64,000 nt of DNA from Alphaproteobacteria bacterium 41-28 (GCA_001897795.1 MKUL01000017.1:155818-219817); one strand, 5' to 3'. Shown: positions 1 through 8,851, counted from the stretch's first letter. The notes: generated from the letters alone by a model not told the origin. A program made the numbers and translations.

Positions 1-304
1 GAAAGACAAGGCGAGGGGCTATACGAGTTTGGAGCTTATGGGCGACCTCTCTCCTAAAATACCAAGCCCTTTCCTTGAAAGCTGCGAGGATTTCAGGGAC
101 ATGAAGCCCCCCAAGAGGCACGACAAAAACCGTAGCATTTTGAAGGTCAGGGCTGACGCGGACTTCTGTTACCGTGATCGAGGAGCGGTCTAGAAGTTCA
201 TCGCCCGAATGACCGCGAGACAAGACTTCAGCTAAAATGTGGCGAATTTCTTCGCCGACCCGCAGCTGACGCTGACTCGGTCCTTTTCCTTTGGTTCCAA
301 TCAT
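1..304 (-). CDS. rbfA: Ribosome-binding factor A, partial (C-terminus beyond the window edge)
   Basis: Reverse-strand reading from ATG at 304 gives a protein beginning [20 protein letters not shown], followed by RHILAEVLSRG and SSITVTEVRVSPDLQNATVF, the typical RbfA KH-like fold. RbfA binds the 30S subunit and helps mature the 16S rRNA 5' end, notably in the cold. The start codon overlaps the infB stop by one base (TAATG), so the two are translationally coupled in the rimP-nusA-infB-rbfA operon. About 101 residues are visible; the 3' end is cut by the window. Identification rests on family pattern and on the conserved operon position. Confidence 0.93.
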   Translation of the reverse strand, partial: MIGTKGKGPSQRQLRVGEEIRHILAEVLSRGHSGDELLDRSSITVTEVRVSPDLQNATVFVVPLGGLHVPEILAAFKERAWYFRREVAHKLQTRIAPRLVF

Positions 305-2769
305 TAATCCAGTGTCCGGGTGATTTCTTCGATCTCAAAGCATTCGATGGTGTCGCCCTCTTTGATATCATTATAGTTTTCAAAGGCCATACCGCACTCA
401 TATCCTTCGCGAACTTCTTTGACTTCGTCTTTAAAGCGCTTCAGGGTTTTGAGGGTTCCTTCATGAATGACAATATTATCCCGTAAGAGACGGACTTTAG
501 CGCCCCGCTTAACGATTCCTTCAGTGACCATACACCCTGCAATTTTACCAACTTTTGAGATACTAAAGACATTACGGATAGTCGCAGCTCCTAAGTATTT
601 TTCGCGTAACGTCGGGGCCAAAAGACCTCCAAGGGCGGCTTTCATATCATCAACCACATCATAAATGATAGAATAATAGCGAATTTCAATACCATCGCGT
701 CGAGCAGCTTCTCGCGCTTGTGGATTGGCTCGTACATTAAAACCAATGATGATGGCGTGTGAAGCTTTTGCAAGCGTAACATCGCTTTCCGTAATTTCCC
801 CAACAGCTGAGTGAAGGATATTAACTTTCACCTCATCAGTGGAAAGCTTAGTCAAACTGCCACTGATGGCTTCCATAGAACCTTGAACGTCGGACTTGAT
901 AATGACAGGAAGTTCTTTGATCTCACCAGCAGCGATTTGTGTGAACATTTGTTCCATGGTTCCTCGGGCTGAAAGGGCAGACTTTGCTTCCCTTGCCTGT
1001 CGTTGCCGAAACTCAGAAACCTCTCGTGCGCGGTTTTCATTGTCGACCACAACAAAATCATCTCCAGCCATAGGAGCACCGTTAAAGCCCAAGATTTCTA
1101 CAGGAACGGAAGGACCTGCTTCATCAATCTGATTTCCTCGATCATCAAGCAGAGCTCGCACGCGGCCATGTTCAGCTCCTGCCACAAAAAGATCGCCTAC
1201 CTTAAGGGTACCTTTCTGGACGAGAACGGTTGCAACGACGCCGCGGCCACGCTCAAGTTTTGATTCAACAACCACACCTTCGGCAGGGCGATTGGGAGTG
1301 GCTTTGAGGTCTAAAATTTCGGCTTGAAGAAGAATGGTTTCTTCCAGTTTATCCAAGTTAAGTCCTTGTTTTGCAGAGACTTCTACGTCCAAGATGTCAC
1401 CGCCAACTTTCTCAAGGAAAATTTCATGCTGCATCAGCATGTTGCGCACTCGCTCAGGGTCCGCTTCAGGCTTATCGATTTTATTAATCGCAATAATAAT
1501 GGGCACGTTAGCGGCTTTGGCGTGGCGAATGGCTTCGATCGTTTGGTCTTTCACGCCATCATCGGCCGCAACCACAAGAACAACGATATCAGTGACGTTC
1601 GCTCCTCGGGCTCGCATCTCTGTAAAGGCAGCATGACCCGGAGTATCAATAAAAGTAATTTTATCGCCAGAATTTAAGATGACTTGATAGGCTCCAATAT
1701 GTTGGGTAATTCCACCCGCTTCCCCAGCGACGACATCTGTTTTGCGTAAGGCGTCCAAAAGAGAGGTTTTCCCGTGATCTACGTGACCCATAATCGTAAC
1801 AACAGGCGGACGCGGTTTCATTTGGGAGAGATCTTCATCTTTGATATGAAGACCTATTTCAATATCCGATTCGGAAACGCGCTTAACTTGATGGCCAAAT
1901 TCAGTAGCAATAAGCTCTGCGGTATCGGCATCAATGGATTGAGTGATGGTTGCCATCACACCCATATTCATCAGAACCTTAATAACGTCTGAACTTCTCT
2001 CGGCAAGGCGGCTAGCAAGTTCTTGGACAGTAATGACTTCTGGAATAATAACTTCGCGAATGACCTTTTGCTGAGGTTTTTCCAGTCCTGCCAGTTTACG
2101 TTTTTCACGTAGTCTTTTCATGGCAGCAAGACTGCGCCCTGGCTTTTCCTCATCACCCCTTAACGCCTGAACAATGGTGAGTTTGCCGCTGCGGCGTCTG
2201 GGTTCTGTCCTTTTAACAACAGGAGCTTTAACTTTTGGCTCTCCTTTGCCGCGTCGGGTCAGTTCTTCCTCCTCATCAGCATAAGAAGAGAAAACAGTTT
2301 TCTTTCTATGAGTGCTTTCCGCTGGAGGGATAATATCCATCTCATTTAAGAGGGGAGGCGAGGGGGACTCTGAAATGGTTCCTTCTTCGGCGTGAGAAGG
2401 TTCCGTTTTTTGATCTTCTTCTTCTTTGAGGAGATTTTGTTCCTCAAGGGCTTCCTGACGGGTCCTTTCGGATTCTGCAACTTGAGTCTTCATGGCTCCA
2501 TGAAGGGCCTTCAAACGTTCTTCAACCTGTTGAGGTGTAAGACCAGTGCTGCCAAGAGGTTTTCCTTCCGCTGAGAGCCTTCCCTCTGGCTTTTGCTGTC
2601 CTGGGAGAACAACACGTTTTTTCTTGACCTCAACCGTGACGGTTTTTGAACGGCCATGGGTGAAGCTTTGACGCACATGTGCTCCTTCGCCACCTTTTTT
2701 CAAGGTGAGCGTTTTTGCAGAAAGCGTCAGTGGCTTTTTATCTGTTGTTTTCCCGTCCGTATTCGTCAT
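304..2769 (-). CDS. infB: Translation initiation factor IF-2
   Basis: GTPase that brings initiator fMet-tRNA to the 30S subunit and promotes subunit joining. The protein has about 821 residues. A charged, low-complexity N-terminal region of roughly 230 residues comes first, then the IF2_N segment ([20 protein letters not shown]), the G-domain with P-loop GHVDHGKT at about residues 328-335, DTPGHAAF and NKIDKP, and the C-terminal beta-barrel and C2 tRNA-binding domains. An in-frame TTG at 2775 would add two residues, but ATG at 2769 gives the usual MTNTD-like alphaproteobacterial start. It follows nusA with only a few bases between them. The ylxR and L7Ae-like genes that often separate nusA and infB are absent here. 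Confidence 0.97.
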   Translation of the reverse strand: MTNTDGKTTDKKPLTLSAKTLTLKKGGEGAHVRQSFTHGRSKTVTVEVKKKRVVLPGQQKPEGRLSAEGKPLGSTGLTPQQVEERLKALHGAMKTQVAESERTRQEALEEQNLLKEEEDQKTEPSHAEEGTISESPSPPLLNEMDIIPPAESTHRKKTVFSSYADEEEELTRRGKGEPKVKAPVVKRTEPRRRSGKLTIVQALRGDEEKPGRSLAAMKRLREKRKLAGLEKPQQKVIREVIIPEVITVQELASRLAERSSDVIKVLMNMGVMATITQSIDADTAELIATEFGHQVKRVSESDIEIGLHIKDEDLSQMKPRPPVVTIMGHVDHGKTSLLDALRKTDVVAGEAGGITQHIGAYQVILNSGDKITFIDTPGHAAFTEMRARGANVTDIVVLVVAADDGVKDQTIEAIRHAKAANVPIIIAINKIDKPEADPERVRNMLMQHEIFLEKVGGDILDVEVSAKQGLNLDKLEETILLQAEILDLKATPNRPAEGVVVESKLERGRGVVATVLVQKGTLKVGDLFVAGAEHGRVRALLDDRGNQIDEAGPSVPVEILGFNGAPMAGDDFVVVDNENRAREVSEFRQRQAREAKSALSARGTMEQMFTQIAAGEIKELPVIIKSDVQGSMEAISGSLTKLSTDEVKVNILHSAVGEITESDVTLAKASHAIIIGFNVRANPQAREAARRDGIEIRYYSIIYDVVDDMKAALGGLLAPTLREKYLGAATIRNVFSISKVGKIAGCMVTEGIVKRGAKVRLLRDNIVIHEGTLKTLKRFKDEVKEVREGYECGMAFENYNDIKEGDTIECFEIEEITRTLD

Positions 2770-2775
2770 GAGCAA

Positions 2776-4305
2776 CTAACTTTCAGTTGATGGAACCTCA
2801 GCCTCGAACCAATGGGCACGGGCTGCCATAATAATTTCTTGAGCCTTTTCCTCGGTGAGACGTCCTGGCGGTAAAAGCTCAAGAAGTTCGTCTACTGCTA
2901 AATCACCAAGATCATCGAGTTTCTTAATCCCTTTTTCAGCGAGGGTGACAAGAATATCAAGATCAAGGCCTTCCAAGGAGCTTAAATCTTTAGCTACTTT
3001 GAGCTCCTTTATGCGTTTTGTCAAATGACGTTCTTGAGCTTCAAGGTACGTTTTAGCGCGATTTTGTAACTCTGTTGCTAAATCATTATCAAACCCTTCA
3101 ATAGAGGCGAGCTCGCTGATATCGATGTAAGCAACTTCTTCAATTTTTGTAAAACCTTCTCCGATGAGGAGATGAGTGATCATCTCATCCACGTCTAACG
3201 CTTCAACAAAAAGGTCAGAGCGCATTTTCACTTCTTCAGCGCGTCGATCCGACTCTTGGGCTTCAGTTAAAATATCTATTTTCCATCCCGTGAGGATTGA
3301 AGCTAAACGTACGTTTTGACCACGTCGGCCAATGGCGAGACTGAGTTGATCATCAGGAACAACCACATCAATGCGTTGACTTTCTTCATCGACAACAACT
3401 TTTACAACTTCAGCAGGAGCTAAAGCATTAACGACAAAGGTCGCAGGGTTGCCTGACCAAGGAATGATGTCAATTTTCTCTCCTTGGAGCTCAGCAACCA
3501 CGGCTTGAACGCGGCTCCCTCGCATACCTACACAAGATCCAACAGGATCAATGGAAGGATCTGAAGTCGTTACAGCAATCTTTGCTCGACTTCCAGGGTC
3601 ACGGGCAACGGATTTAATTTCAATAATGCCATCATAAATTTCTGGTACTTCTTGCATGAAAAGTTTGGCCATGAATTCGGGGCGGGTTCGAGAAATAAAA
3701 ATTTGAGCTCCGCGGGGTTCTTCTCTGACATCGAAGATATAGGCGCGTACACGATCGCCAACGCGGAGATTTTCACGGGGAATCATCTCATCTCGACGTA
3801 AAAGAGCCTCTGCTCGTCCTAATTCAATAAAAATATTTCCAAATTCGATGCGCTTAACAATGCCACTCACGATATCGCCAACGCGGTCTTTATATTCTTC
3901 AAACTGGCGAAGACGTTCGGCATCTCGCACCTTTTGAAAGATGACTTGTTTTGCCGTTTGTGCTGCGACGCGTCCAAAATCAATAGGCGGGAGGACTTCT
4001 GTTAAAACGTCTCCTATTTTTAAATTTGGATCAATGGCCTGGGCTTCAGCAAGAGTCATTTGCGCTGAAGGGATTTCAACTTCCTCTACAACCTCTCGGC
4101 AACGCACGAGTGAAATTTCCCCAGTTTTACGATCGATTTTAGCACGAATATCATGCTCGTAGCCATATTTGGCCCGGCCAGCCTTTTGGATGGCTTGTTC
4201 CATGGCTTCTAAAACTTGGTCCTTTTCAATTGACTTTTCACGGGCTACGGTTTCAGCAACCAATAAAAGTTCACGATTTCCAGGGCCTGTATGTATTTCC
4301 GTCAT
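2776..4305 (-). CDS. nusA: Transcription termination/antitermination factor NusA
   Basis: RNA polymerase-associated factor that controls pausing, termination and antitermination. The 509 residues show the N-terminal RNAP-binding domain (MTEIHTGPGNRELLLVAETV), an S1 domain near residues 130-200 (GDIVSGIVKRIEFGNIFIEL), two KH domains (around VGSCVGMRGSRVQAVV and LSLAIGRRGQNVRLAS) and two C-terminal helix-hairpin-helix acidic repeats (SLEGLDLDILVTLAEKGI). This length and the duplicated C-terminal repeats match alphaproteobacterial NusA. It lies 8 bases after rimP and almost abuts infB, so the three are clearly one transcription unit. Confidence 0.97.
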   Translation of the reverse strand: MTEIHTGPGNRELLLVAETVAREKSIEKDQVLEAMEQAIQKAGRAKYGYEHDIRAKIDRKTGEISLVRCREVVEEVEIPSAQMTLAEAQAIDPNLKIGDVLTEVLPPIDFGRVAAQTAKQVIFQKVRDAERLRQFEEYKDRVGDIVSGIVKRIEFGNIFIELGRAEALLRRDEMIPRENLRVGDRVRAYIFDVREEPRGAQIFISRTRPEFMAKLFMQEVPEIYDGIIEIKSVARDPGSRAKIAVTTSDPSIDPVGSCVGMRGSRVQAVVAELQGEKIDIIPWSGNPATFVVNALAPAEVVKVVVDEESQRIDVVVPDDQLSLAIGRRGQNVRLASILTGWKIDILTEAQESDRRAEEVKMRSDLFVEALDVDEMITHLLIGEGFTKIEEVAYIDISELASIEGFDNDLATELQNRAKTYLEAQERHLTKRIKELKVAKDLSSLEGLDLDILVTLAEKGIKKLDDLGDLAVDELLELLPPGRLTEEKAQEIIMAARAHWFEAEVPSTES

Positions 4306-4313
4306 CTATTTCC

Positions 4314-4793
4314 TCAACTTGAGCTGGACATTTCATAATTAGGAATGAGCTTAGCCTTTTGTATGTCAGAATAGGCAAACTCTGCAACTTCCTTTTGGGG
4401 ATCAAGTTCAATTTTTACGAGATCACCCTCTATCCCCAATAAATGGCCTTGGAATCGGCGACTTCCATTATAGGGAGCCTTTAGTTCAACTTTAACCATT
4501 GAACCAGCAAATCGCTTAAAATCACTCTTTGTAATAAGTGGCCTGTCCAAACCGGGGGAGCTTACTTCTAATACATAGGACTCATGAATGGGATCGTCTA
4601 CATCTAACAAGACGGAAACTGTTCTGCTGACGTTTGCACAATCATCAACAGTAATATTTACCCCATCCTCACGCTCAATCATAATCTGAAGCGTTTTTCG
4701 TTTCGAACCTTGCAGTTGCACACGAACGACCCTAAACCCCCTATCCAGAAGAGCAGGTGTAATGATGTCATCAATGTGCTGTTCTAAACTCAT
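4314..4793 (-). CDS. rimP: Ribosome maturation factor RimP
   Basis: First gene of the rimP-nusA-infB-rbfA operon. The 159-residue protein has the RimP N-terminal domain (LLDRGFRVVRVQLQGSKRKT, ISIMIER-type strand) with the conserved VLEVSSPGLDRPL motif near residue 80, followed by the C-terminal SH3-like domain. RimP acts in 30S maturation by helping assemble the 16S central pseudoknot region. The start codon at 4793 has only a weak purine-rich Shine-Dalgarno sequence (AAGAAAGA). It lies about 18 bases after a terminator-like hairpin in the leader, suggesting expression may be controlled by attenuation. Confidence 0.95.
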   Translation of the reverse strand: MSLEQHIDDIITPALLDRGFRVVRVQLQGSKRKTLQIMIEREDGVNITVDDCANVSRTVSVLLDVDDPIHESYVLEVSSPGLDRPLITKSDFKRFAGSMVKVELKAPYNGSRRFQGHLLGIEGDLVKIELDPQKEVAEFAYSDIQKAKLIPNYEMSSSS

Positions 4794-4810
4794 CGTCTTT
4801 CTTGACTCAA

Positions 4811-4834
4811 TAAAAAAGTGGGCCGCAACCCACT
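4811..4834 (-). terminator. Intrinsic-terminator-like hairpin in the rimP operon leader
   Basis: On the minus strand a 6-bp stem (AGTGGG paired with CCCACT, 6-nt loop) is followed directly by six T residues. It lies between the presumed promoter region and the rimP start. No plus-strand gene ends here, so it is best read as a leader attenuator of the rimP-nusA-infB operon rather than the end of another transcript. Confidence 0.55.
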
Positions 4835-4922
4835 CCTGTTAACATATTAGCAATTTCATCCGTATATTAACTATTTTTTCAAGGGATGCAAGCTCAATTT
4901 AATTTTCGTCCCCCCACGCACG

Positions 4923-5088
4923 GTGTCATTCTTGGTAAGAAATGCTTAGTTTTCCTATGGAAAACTTTAGCATTTCTTGACCGAGGATCTTACCCGCCAA
5001 GAGATCCTCGGCCAAGAAAAGGTAAGCTCTTGCCTTCGCAAGAGCAACCTTTTCTTGCCAAGGATGACACGGATGGGTGAGTAGTTAC
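4923..5088. repeat. Palindromic element, family GTGTCATCC, copy A
   Basis: Two imperfect hairpins back to back. The first runs from GTGTCATTCTTGG to CCGAGGATCT with an inner TTTTCC/GGAAAA stem. The second runs from GATCCTCGGCCAAGAAAAGG to CCTTTTCTTGCCAAGG plus ATGACAC. The right edge carries the motif GGGTGAGTAGTTAC, seen also at copies B and (variant) D. It lies between the rimP operon and the Tim44-like gene. No coding capacity. Confidence 0.85.
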
Positions 5089-5116
5089 TTTATTTGAGTC
5101 TTCCAGGAGGAAAGCT

Positions 5117-5830
5117 ATGTTTTTTTCCACTCCCACAGCTCTTCGTCATGACACACCCCATGACAAAAGAAAGAAACCCCTGTATAACGATAGGAATGAA
5201 AGGATTAAATTCATGGCTTTTTTAGATCTTGTACTCCTCGCAGCCATTGCGGCTTTCTTAGGATATCGATTGTGGGTTGTGCTTGGAACCCACGAGAAGG
5301 ATAGACCCATCCGCAAAAGGCAATCCGAGGAAGATGATGTGGTTATACCCGCCAGAAAGCGCGCAGCCCCTTCTGAAGTTCAAGCTGAGGTTCCTCAAGA
5401 AGAAGTAAAACCAGATGCAATGGATGATGATCGATTTTTGCAAGGAGCAGGTGTTGCCTTTCGCAAAATCCTTGAGGCCTATGCGACAGGGAATACGTCG
5501 ACTCTCCATAAACTTTTAGAAGGCCCGCTTCTTGAGACATTTGATGATGCGATTGCGAAACGGAACAAGTCGAAGAAAACCCTTGAGGTTGATATGTCTC
5601 GAATTGTTACGTCTGAAATCATCGACAAACGAGAAGAAAAAGGCCAGGCTTATTATACGGTAAGATTCGTTTCAGAACAATGCCTTGTTACTCGAAATGC
5701 TAAAGGAAAGGTTATTGAAGGAGATCCGGATCGGTATTCAGAAGTCACAGATATTTGGACTTTTTCTCGCTCCCTTGCAAGTTCTGATCCCAACTGGAAG
5801 CTTGTGGCAACTCAAGTCCCTGAAGCTTGA
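5117..5830 (+). CDS. Tim44-like (TimA-type) membrane-anchored protein
   Basis: A single transmembrane segment (FLDLVLLAAIAAFLGYRLWV) is followed by a charged linker and a Tim44-like/NTF2-fold domain (FLQGAGVAFRKILEAYATGN, then LLEGPLLETFDDAI and a C-terminal DIWTFSRSLASSDPNWKLVA). Alphaproteobacteria commonly encode such Tim44 homologues, anchored in the inner membrane. Two in-frame starts each have a ribosome site: ATG 5117 with a perfect AGGAGG six bases upstream, and ATG 5213 with AAAGGA, which would begin right at the membrane helix as in most relatives. The longer form adds 32 polar residues. The gene is transcribed alone; a repeat lies on each side. Confidence 0.8.
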   Translation: MFFSTPTALRHDTPHDKRKKPLYNDRNERIKFMAFLDLVLLAAIAAFLGYRLWVVLGTHEKDRPIRKRQSEEDDVVIPARKRAAPSEVQAEVPQEEVKPDAMDDDRFLQGAGVAFRKILEAYATGNTSTLHKLLEGPLLETFDDAIAKRNKSKKTLEVDMSRIVTSEIIDKREEKGQAYYTVRFVSEQCLVTRNAKGKVIEGDPDRYSEVTDIWTFSRSLASSDPNWKLVATQVPEA

Positions 5831-5940
5831 GTCTCAGCACCATAGTTTTTCAAGATCCCCTCGGCGTCATTCCCGTCCTCGCGAAGGCGCACAAGTGTCC
5901 GGGGAAAATACGAAATGCAAAAAAAGTGTCCTTAAGTTCT

Positions 5941-6034
5941 GGATTGCTTCGGAGCAAAGCTCCTCGCAAAGACGAACTGGTGGCACATTCGTTGCTAATC
6001 CCCAACCGTCTTTGCGAGCGGAGCGAAGCAATCC
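5941..6034. repeat. Palindromic element, family GGATTGCTTCGG
   Basis: Begins GGATTGCTTCGGAGC, ends GGAGCGAAGCAATCC, so the ends pair as a long imperfect hairpin. The same family recurs at 24721-24842, 28664-28790, 52918-53008, 61662-61762 and 63763-63882, and as a short insert inside lpxB. Confidence 0.85.
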
Positions 6035-6121
6035 AAACTTTTTTGAGAGAGTTTAAGAAATTCAACTTTTTAAGTTTATAATCAGCCTATCTTTCTCTAA
6101 GAGAAGGAATACTTAATCTTT

Positions 6122-6379
6122 TCAATAGCACTCCACACTTTCCCCGGACACTAGTGCGCGAAGGCTTGTTACTCCTGCCAATTGACCCGTAATCATTGCA
6201 ACCAAGTGATCCCAGGACTTAAACGTTTTCGTGTAATGATCACCTTGGTGGCTATCTATAATTTTTTTTATCGTTTCTCTCGGAAGTAACTTTAAAATTT
6301 CACTTAACATGCTATTGTTATACATAAGAGCTGCTCCTGCTAAAGTTAAGTCTACAGCTCGTATTTTAGCAAAAAACAT
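6122..6379 (-). pseudogene. Truncated IS4-type transposase (DUF4372-like N-terminus)
   Basis: The reading MLSEILKLLPRETIKKIIDS followed by GDHYTKTFKSWDHLVAMITG and QLAGVTSLRAL matches the N-terminal DUF4372 segment of IS4-family transposases. Only about 60 residues of it remain. The frame then runs into a GTGTCCGGGGAAA repeat and stops; the catalytic DDE domain is missing. It is a dead fragment, not a functional transposase. Confidence 0.7.
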
Positions 6380-6503
6380 TGAGCAGCTCTACTCTTTCAA
6401 TGGTTCTTTTATATTTTCCCCGGACACCAGTGCGCTTTCGCGGGAATGACGAATGGGGATTTCAAAATAAGAGGGATATTTAGGAATTGCATTTGTACAG
6501 TTC

Positions 6504-6572
6504 ATAAAAAAGGACGGAGAACGAAAGAGATACGGCAAACATCTAACTTATCAGTTCTCCGTCCTTATTTTT
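6504..6572. terminator. Long stem-loop with flanking A and T runs
   Basis: A perfect 13-bp stem (AAGGACGGAGAAC at 6510-6522 with GTTCTCCGTCCTT at 6554-6566) encloses a 31-nt loop. A run of A residues lies before it and a T-rich run after it, the layout of a bidirectional terminator. No gene ends directly at it, so a small RNA or a mobile-element end is also possible. Confidence 0.5.
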
Positions 6573-6695
6573 AGAATACCTCAAAATGAAATAAAACGCA
6601 AGTAAAAAATAAATTTATTTTCTCTATCCCAATGTGATTATGCTTCTTTTTTAATTGAATTATTCTTTATCTATACCATTTTTTCAACTTTCTTC

Positions 6696-6723
6696 TTGAA
6701 AAATAAAAATTTATGCTTATATG
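6696..6723 (+). promoter_or_regulatory. Sigma70-type promoter of the NUDIX-2H gene
   Basis: TTGAAA at 6696-6701 and TATATG at 6718-6723 with 16 bases between. Transcription would start near 6730, which rules out ATG 6721 as the translation start and supports ATG 6757. Confidence 0.5.
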
Positions 6724-6756
6724 TGTGTTGTAGTATTTTTTTTGGGGTGTTTATTT

Positions 6757-8127
6757 ATGGTTCGCAGATTTTTAAGCTTTGTTTTAATTGCCACTTTTTT
6801 CTTGCCCTCTGCTCTGTATGCTCATGGAGCAGGCATGGTTATTCTCACGGATGATGGAAACGCACTCATTAGCAGAGGATATCGTGATAGAGCTAGGGTT
6901 TGGGAAGATGTCGGCGGGCTTCAAGATCCCGGAGAAACGTTCGAACAAACCGCTTTAAGAGAAGCTAAGGAAGAAACAGGATATTGGAGTGCTTCCCACA
7001 TCACTTTAGCGGATGTTGCAGGATCTCCCTATTCACAGGTCGGTACAAATTTTATATATCGTATGTATTTTGTCCATGCTCGTGGACCTAAGCCTTCTAT
7101 TCAAGAGATTAGGAACAATGCTGCCTTGGCTAATCAAAGACTTGGGGTTAATTCTCATGTTGAAAAAGATGATTGGTGCTATGTTCCTGTTCAGCAGCTT
7201 CTAAACGCTGCTAGAACCGGAAACCGAAGGCTTCCTGGCATGAACCAAGATTTGGCAAGTCCTTTCTTCAGAAGTCTCCAAACAAAACAAGCTAAGCGTG
7301 CATTGCGTAACTTTATTAATCGAGCACCGAATCCGAATCCTCAACAAAACACCAGAGATATAATAATAACTTATAACTTGCCTCCTCACAAGAATCAGGC
7401 CTTATTTGATAACATTGTTCATAATAATATTCCTGGTAAAGCAAATCCGGATAATTATCACGTTACTTTAGCTTGGATTAAAAACGTTAATCCAAATGAT
7501 TATCCGTTATTGCAAGCGCGTCTTCAGGCAGTTGCCAATGCTCATTTACCGCAAGCAACATTCACGGCTTCTGCCGTTCGACGGTACACTGTGAATCGTG
7601 GACACAACGCGTGTCCTCTTGTCCTCGTTCCACAACCTCAGGAGGTAGCAAACTTTAAGAATATCGGTCTTGCTCTTTTTGATGAAGTTCACAATTTTAA
7701 TGTTGCAAATGGAACGAATTATCAGAGTCATTTAGATCTCCATCCCATTGTTCAGGATCCCCATATTACGCTCGCGAATACCCACTTTATTCAACAGAAT
7801 AATCTTAATCGTGATCAGATTATCAATGGGATTAACCCAATAATTCGTGAGCGAGGACTTGAGTTTTTACAGATTGCTGCCGCACCTGCACCTATAGCAG
7901 CACCAGCACCTGTACCTGTAGCAAAGCCTGCAGCAAAAAGACGGCAAGCTAAGAGTACAAGAAAACGGTCTGCTCCTCGGAAACGAGTAAGAGCTAAGAA
8001 AAGGTCCGCTCCTCGGAAGCGAGTAAGAACTAGTAGAAAGAAGCGAACAGTTGCTAGAAATAAGCGTGTTTCTTCAAAAAGAAGGGTTGCATCGAGAAGG
8101 GGATCTCGACAAAAGCGGCGGCGGTAA
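6757..8127 (+). CDS. Secreted NUDIX hydrolase fused to a 2H phosphoesterase, with basic C-terminal tail
   Basis: The 456 residues fall into four parts. A signal peptide (MVRRFLSFVLIATFFLPSAL, probable cleavage after LYA) comes first. A NUDIX domain follows, with a complete box: GLQDPGE, then TFEQTAL, then REAKEETGY (about residues 51-75), the Mg-binding motif of enzymes that cleave nucleoside diphosphates linked to another moiety. Next is a region with the two H-x-T-x motifs of 2H phosphoesterases, YHVTLAWI and PHITLANT (roughly residues 228-236 and 335-343), a family acting on 2',3'-cyclic phosphates, 2'-5' oligonucleotides or ADP-ribose cyclic phosphate. Last come an Ala/Pro linker and about 65 residues rich in Lys/Arg with no Asp or Glu. 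The domain calls rest on visible motifs; the fusion and the export are inferred. The tail resembles those of the genes at 14373, 60167 and 62002. Confidence 0.75.
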   Translation: MVRRFLSFVLIATFFLPSALYAHGAGMVILTDDGNALISRGYRDRARVWEDVGGLQDPGETFEQTALREAKEETGYWSASHITLADVAGSPYSQVGTNFIYRMYFVHARGPKPSIQEIRNNAALANQRLGVNSHVEKDDWCYVPVQQLLNAARTGNRRLPGMNQDLASPFFRSLQTKQAKRALRNFINRAPNPNPQQNTRDIIITYNLPPHKNQALFDNIVHNNIPGKANPDNYHVTLAWIKNVNPNDYPLLQARLQAVANAHLPQATFTASAVRRYTVNRGHNACPLVLVPQPQEVANFKNIGLALFDEVHNFNVANGTNYQSHLDLHPIVQDPHITLANTHFIQQNNLNRDQIINGINPIIRERGLEFLQIAAAPAPIAAPAPVPVAKPAAKRRQAKSTRKRSAPRKRVRAKKRSAPRKRVRTSRKKRTVARNKRVSSKRRVASRRGSRQKRRR

Positions 8128-8144
8128 AGAGAAATTCGTTGGGC

Positions 8145-8606
8145 TTATGGTACCTGTCGGATCTTTTTTGCAACCGCATTTAAAACCCCGTTTACAAAGG
8201 CAACTTCCTTATCGTCAAAAAAATCATGGGTAATATTAAGATATTCATCAATAATCACAGCAGTTGGTGTGTTTGATTCCAAAATTTCATAAAGAGCTGC
8301 GCGGAGAATTGCCCTCGTTACAGATTCTATCCGGTCAAGCGGCCATCCCTCTTTTAAAGCTCCGCATATCACTTCATCGCTGCGATGATGGGTAGACCAT
8401 GCTCCTTCCGTAAGTTTTACAAAAAAAGTGGTGTCTACCTGTCGTCGACCTTTCTGGGTATCTTTCAAGCGGTGGTTGAGAAATTCTAAGACGACAGAAG
8501 ATGCTGAAGATCCTGTTTGTTCAATTTGAAAGAGGGCTTGGACGGCCACAAGACGTCCAACCGTTCGCCCCTTAAAGGGTGTTTTGGGGGAGGGTGCTTT
8601 ACTCAT
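8145..8606 (-). CDS. nusB: Transcription antitermination protein NusB
   Basis: 153 residues of the NusB family: GRLVAVQALFQIEQTGSSA at the N-terminus, DRIESVTRAILRAALYEILE in the middle and the signature AVIIDEYLNITHDFFDDKEV followed by FVNGVLNAVAK. NusB binds boxA RNA with NusE (S10) in rRNA antitermination. The gene is convergent with the basic-tailed NUDIX gene, 17 bases from its stop, with no ribH neighbour visible. Confidence 0.95.
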   Translation of the reverse strand: MSKAPSPKTPFKGRTVGRLVAVQALFQIEQTGSSASSVVLEFLNHRLKDTQKGRRQVDTTFFVKLTEGAWSTHHRSDEVICGALKEGWPLDRIESVTRAILRAALYEILESNTPTAVIIDEYLNITHDFFDDKEVAFVNGVLNAVAKKIRQVP

Positions 8607-8851
8607 GGAAACCTTTTGCCCGAGAGAATTGCATTTTAGACAAAACCATATGGGAACTCCTTTGACTCATTTAAGTACCATTCTTTCTTATCATTTATAT
8701 TTTCTCGTTTGCCACAGGTTTTATGGTGTTTTTTCAGAAATAATTTACCATTCAAATGCAATGATGTCAGATAATTTTCTCATATTAAATAAAATTTAAC
8801 ACATTTTTTGCTATAAATATAAATAGAGGATTAAATAGCAAGAGACGTATT

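Larger units (their letters stand above)
5866..6450. repeat. Composite inverted-repeat region with nested palindromes
   Basis: The 37-45 bases at each end are inverted copies: the left edge reads CGTCATTCCCG..GGCGCAC..GTGTCCGGGGAAAATA and the right edge is its reverse complement around 6411-6450. Inside are a palindrome of the ATTGCTTCGG family (5941-6034) and a transposase remnant (6122-6379) that itself ends in a third copy of the GTGTCCGGGGAAA sequence. The stretch holds no intact gene and looks like an accretion of mobile fragments. Confidence 0.7.

Noticed and set aside
4811..4834. Terminator for a plus-strand transcript
   Set aside because: No plus-strand gene lies upstream in the window and the T run follows the stem only on the minus strand.
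6721..6757. Upstream ATG at 6721 as the start of the NUDIX-2H protein
   Set aside because: It overlaps the likely -10 element and would put a hydrophobic stretch with a Cys before an otherwise normal signal peptide; ATG 6757 fits better.
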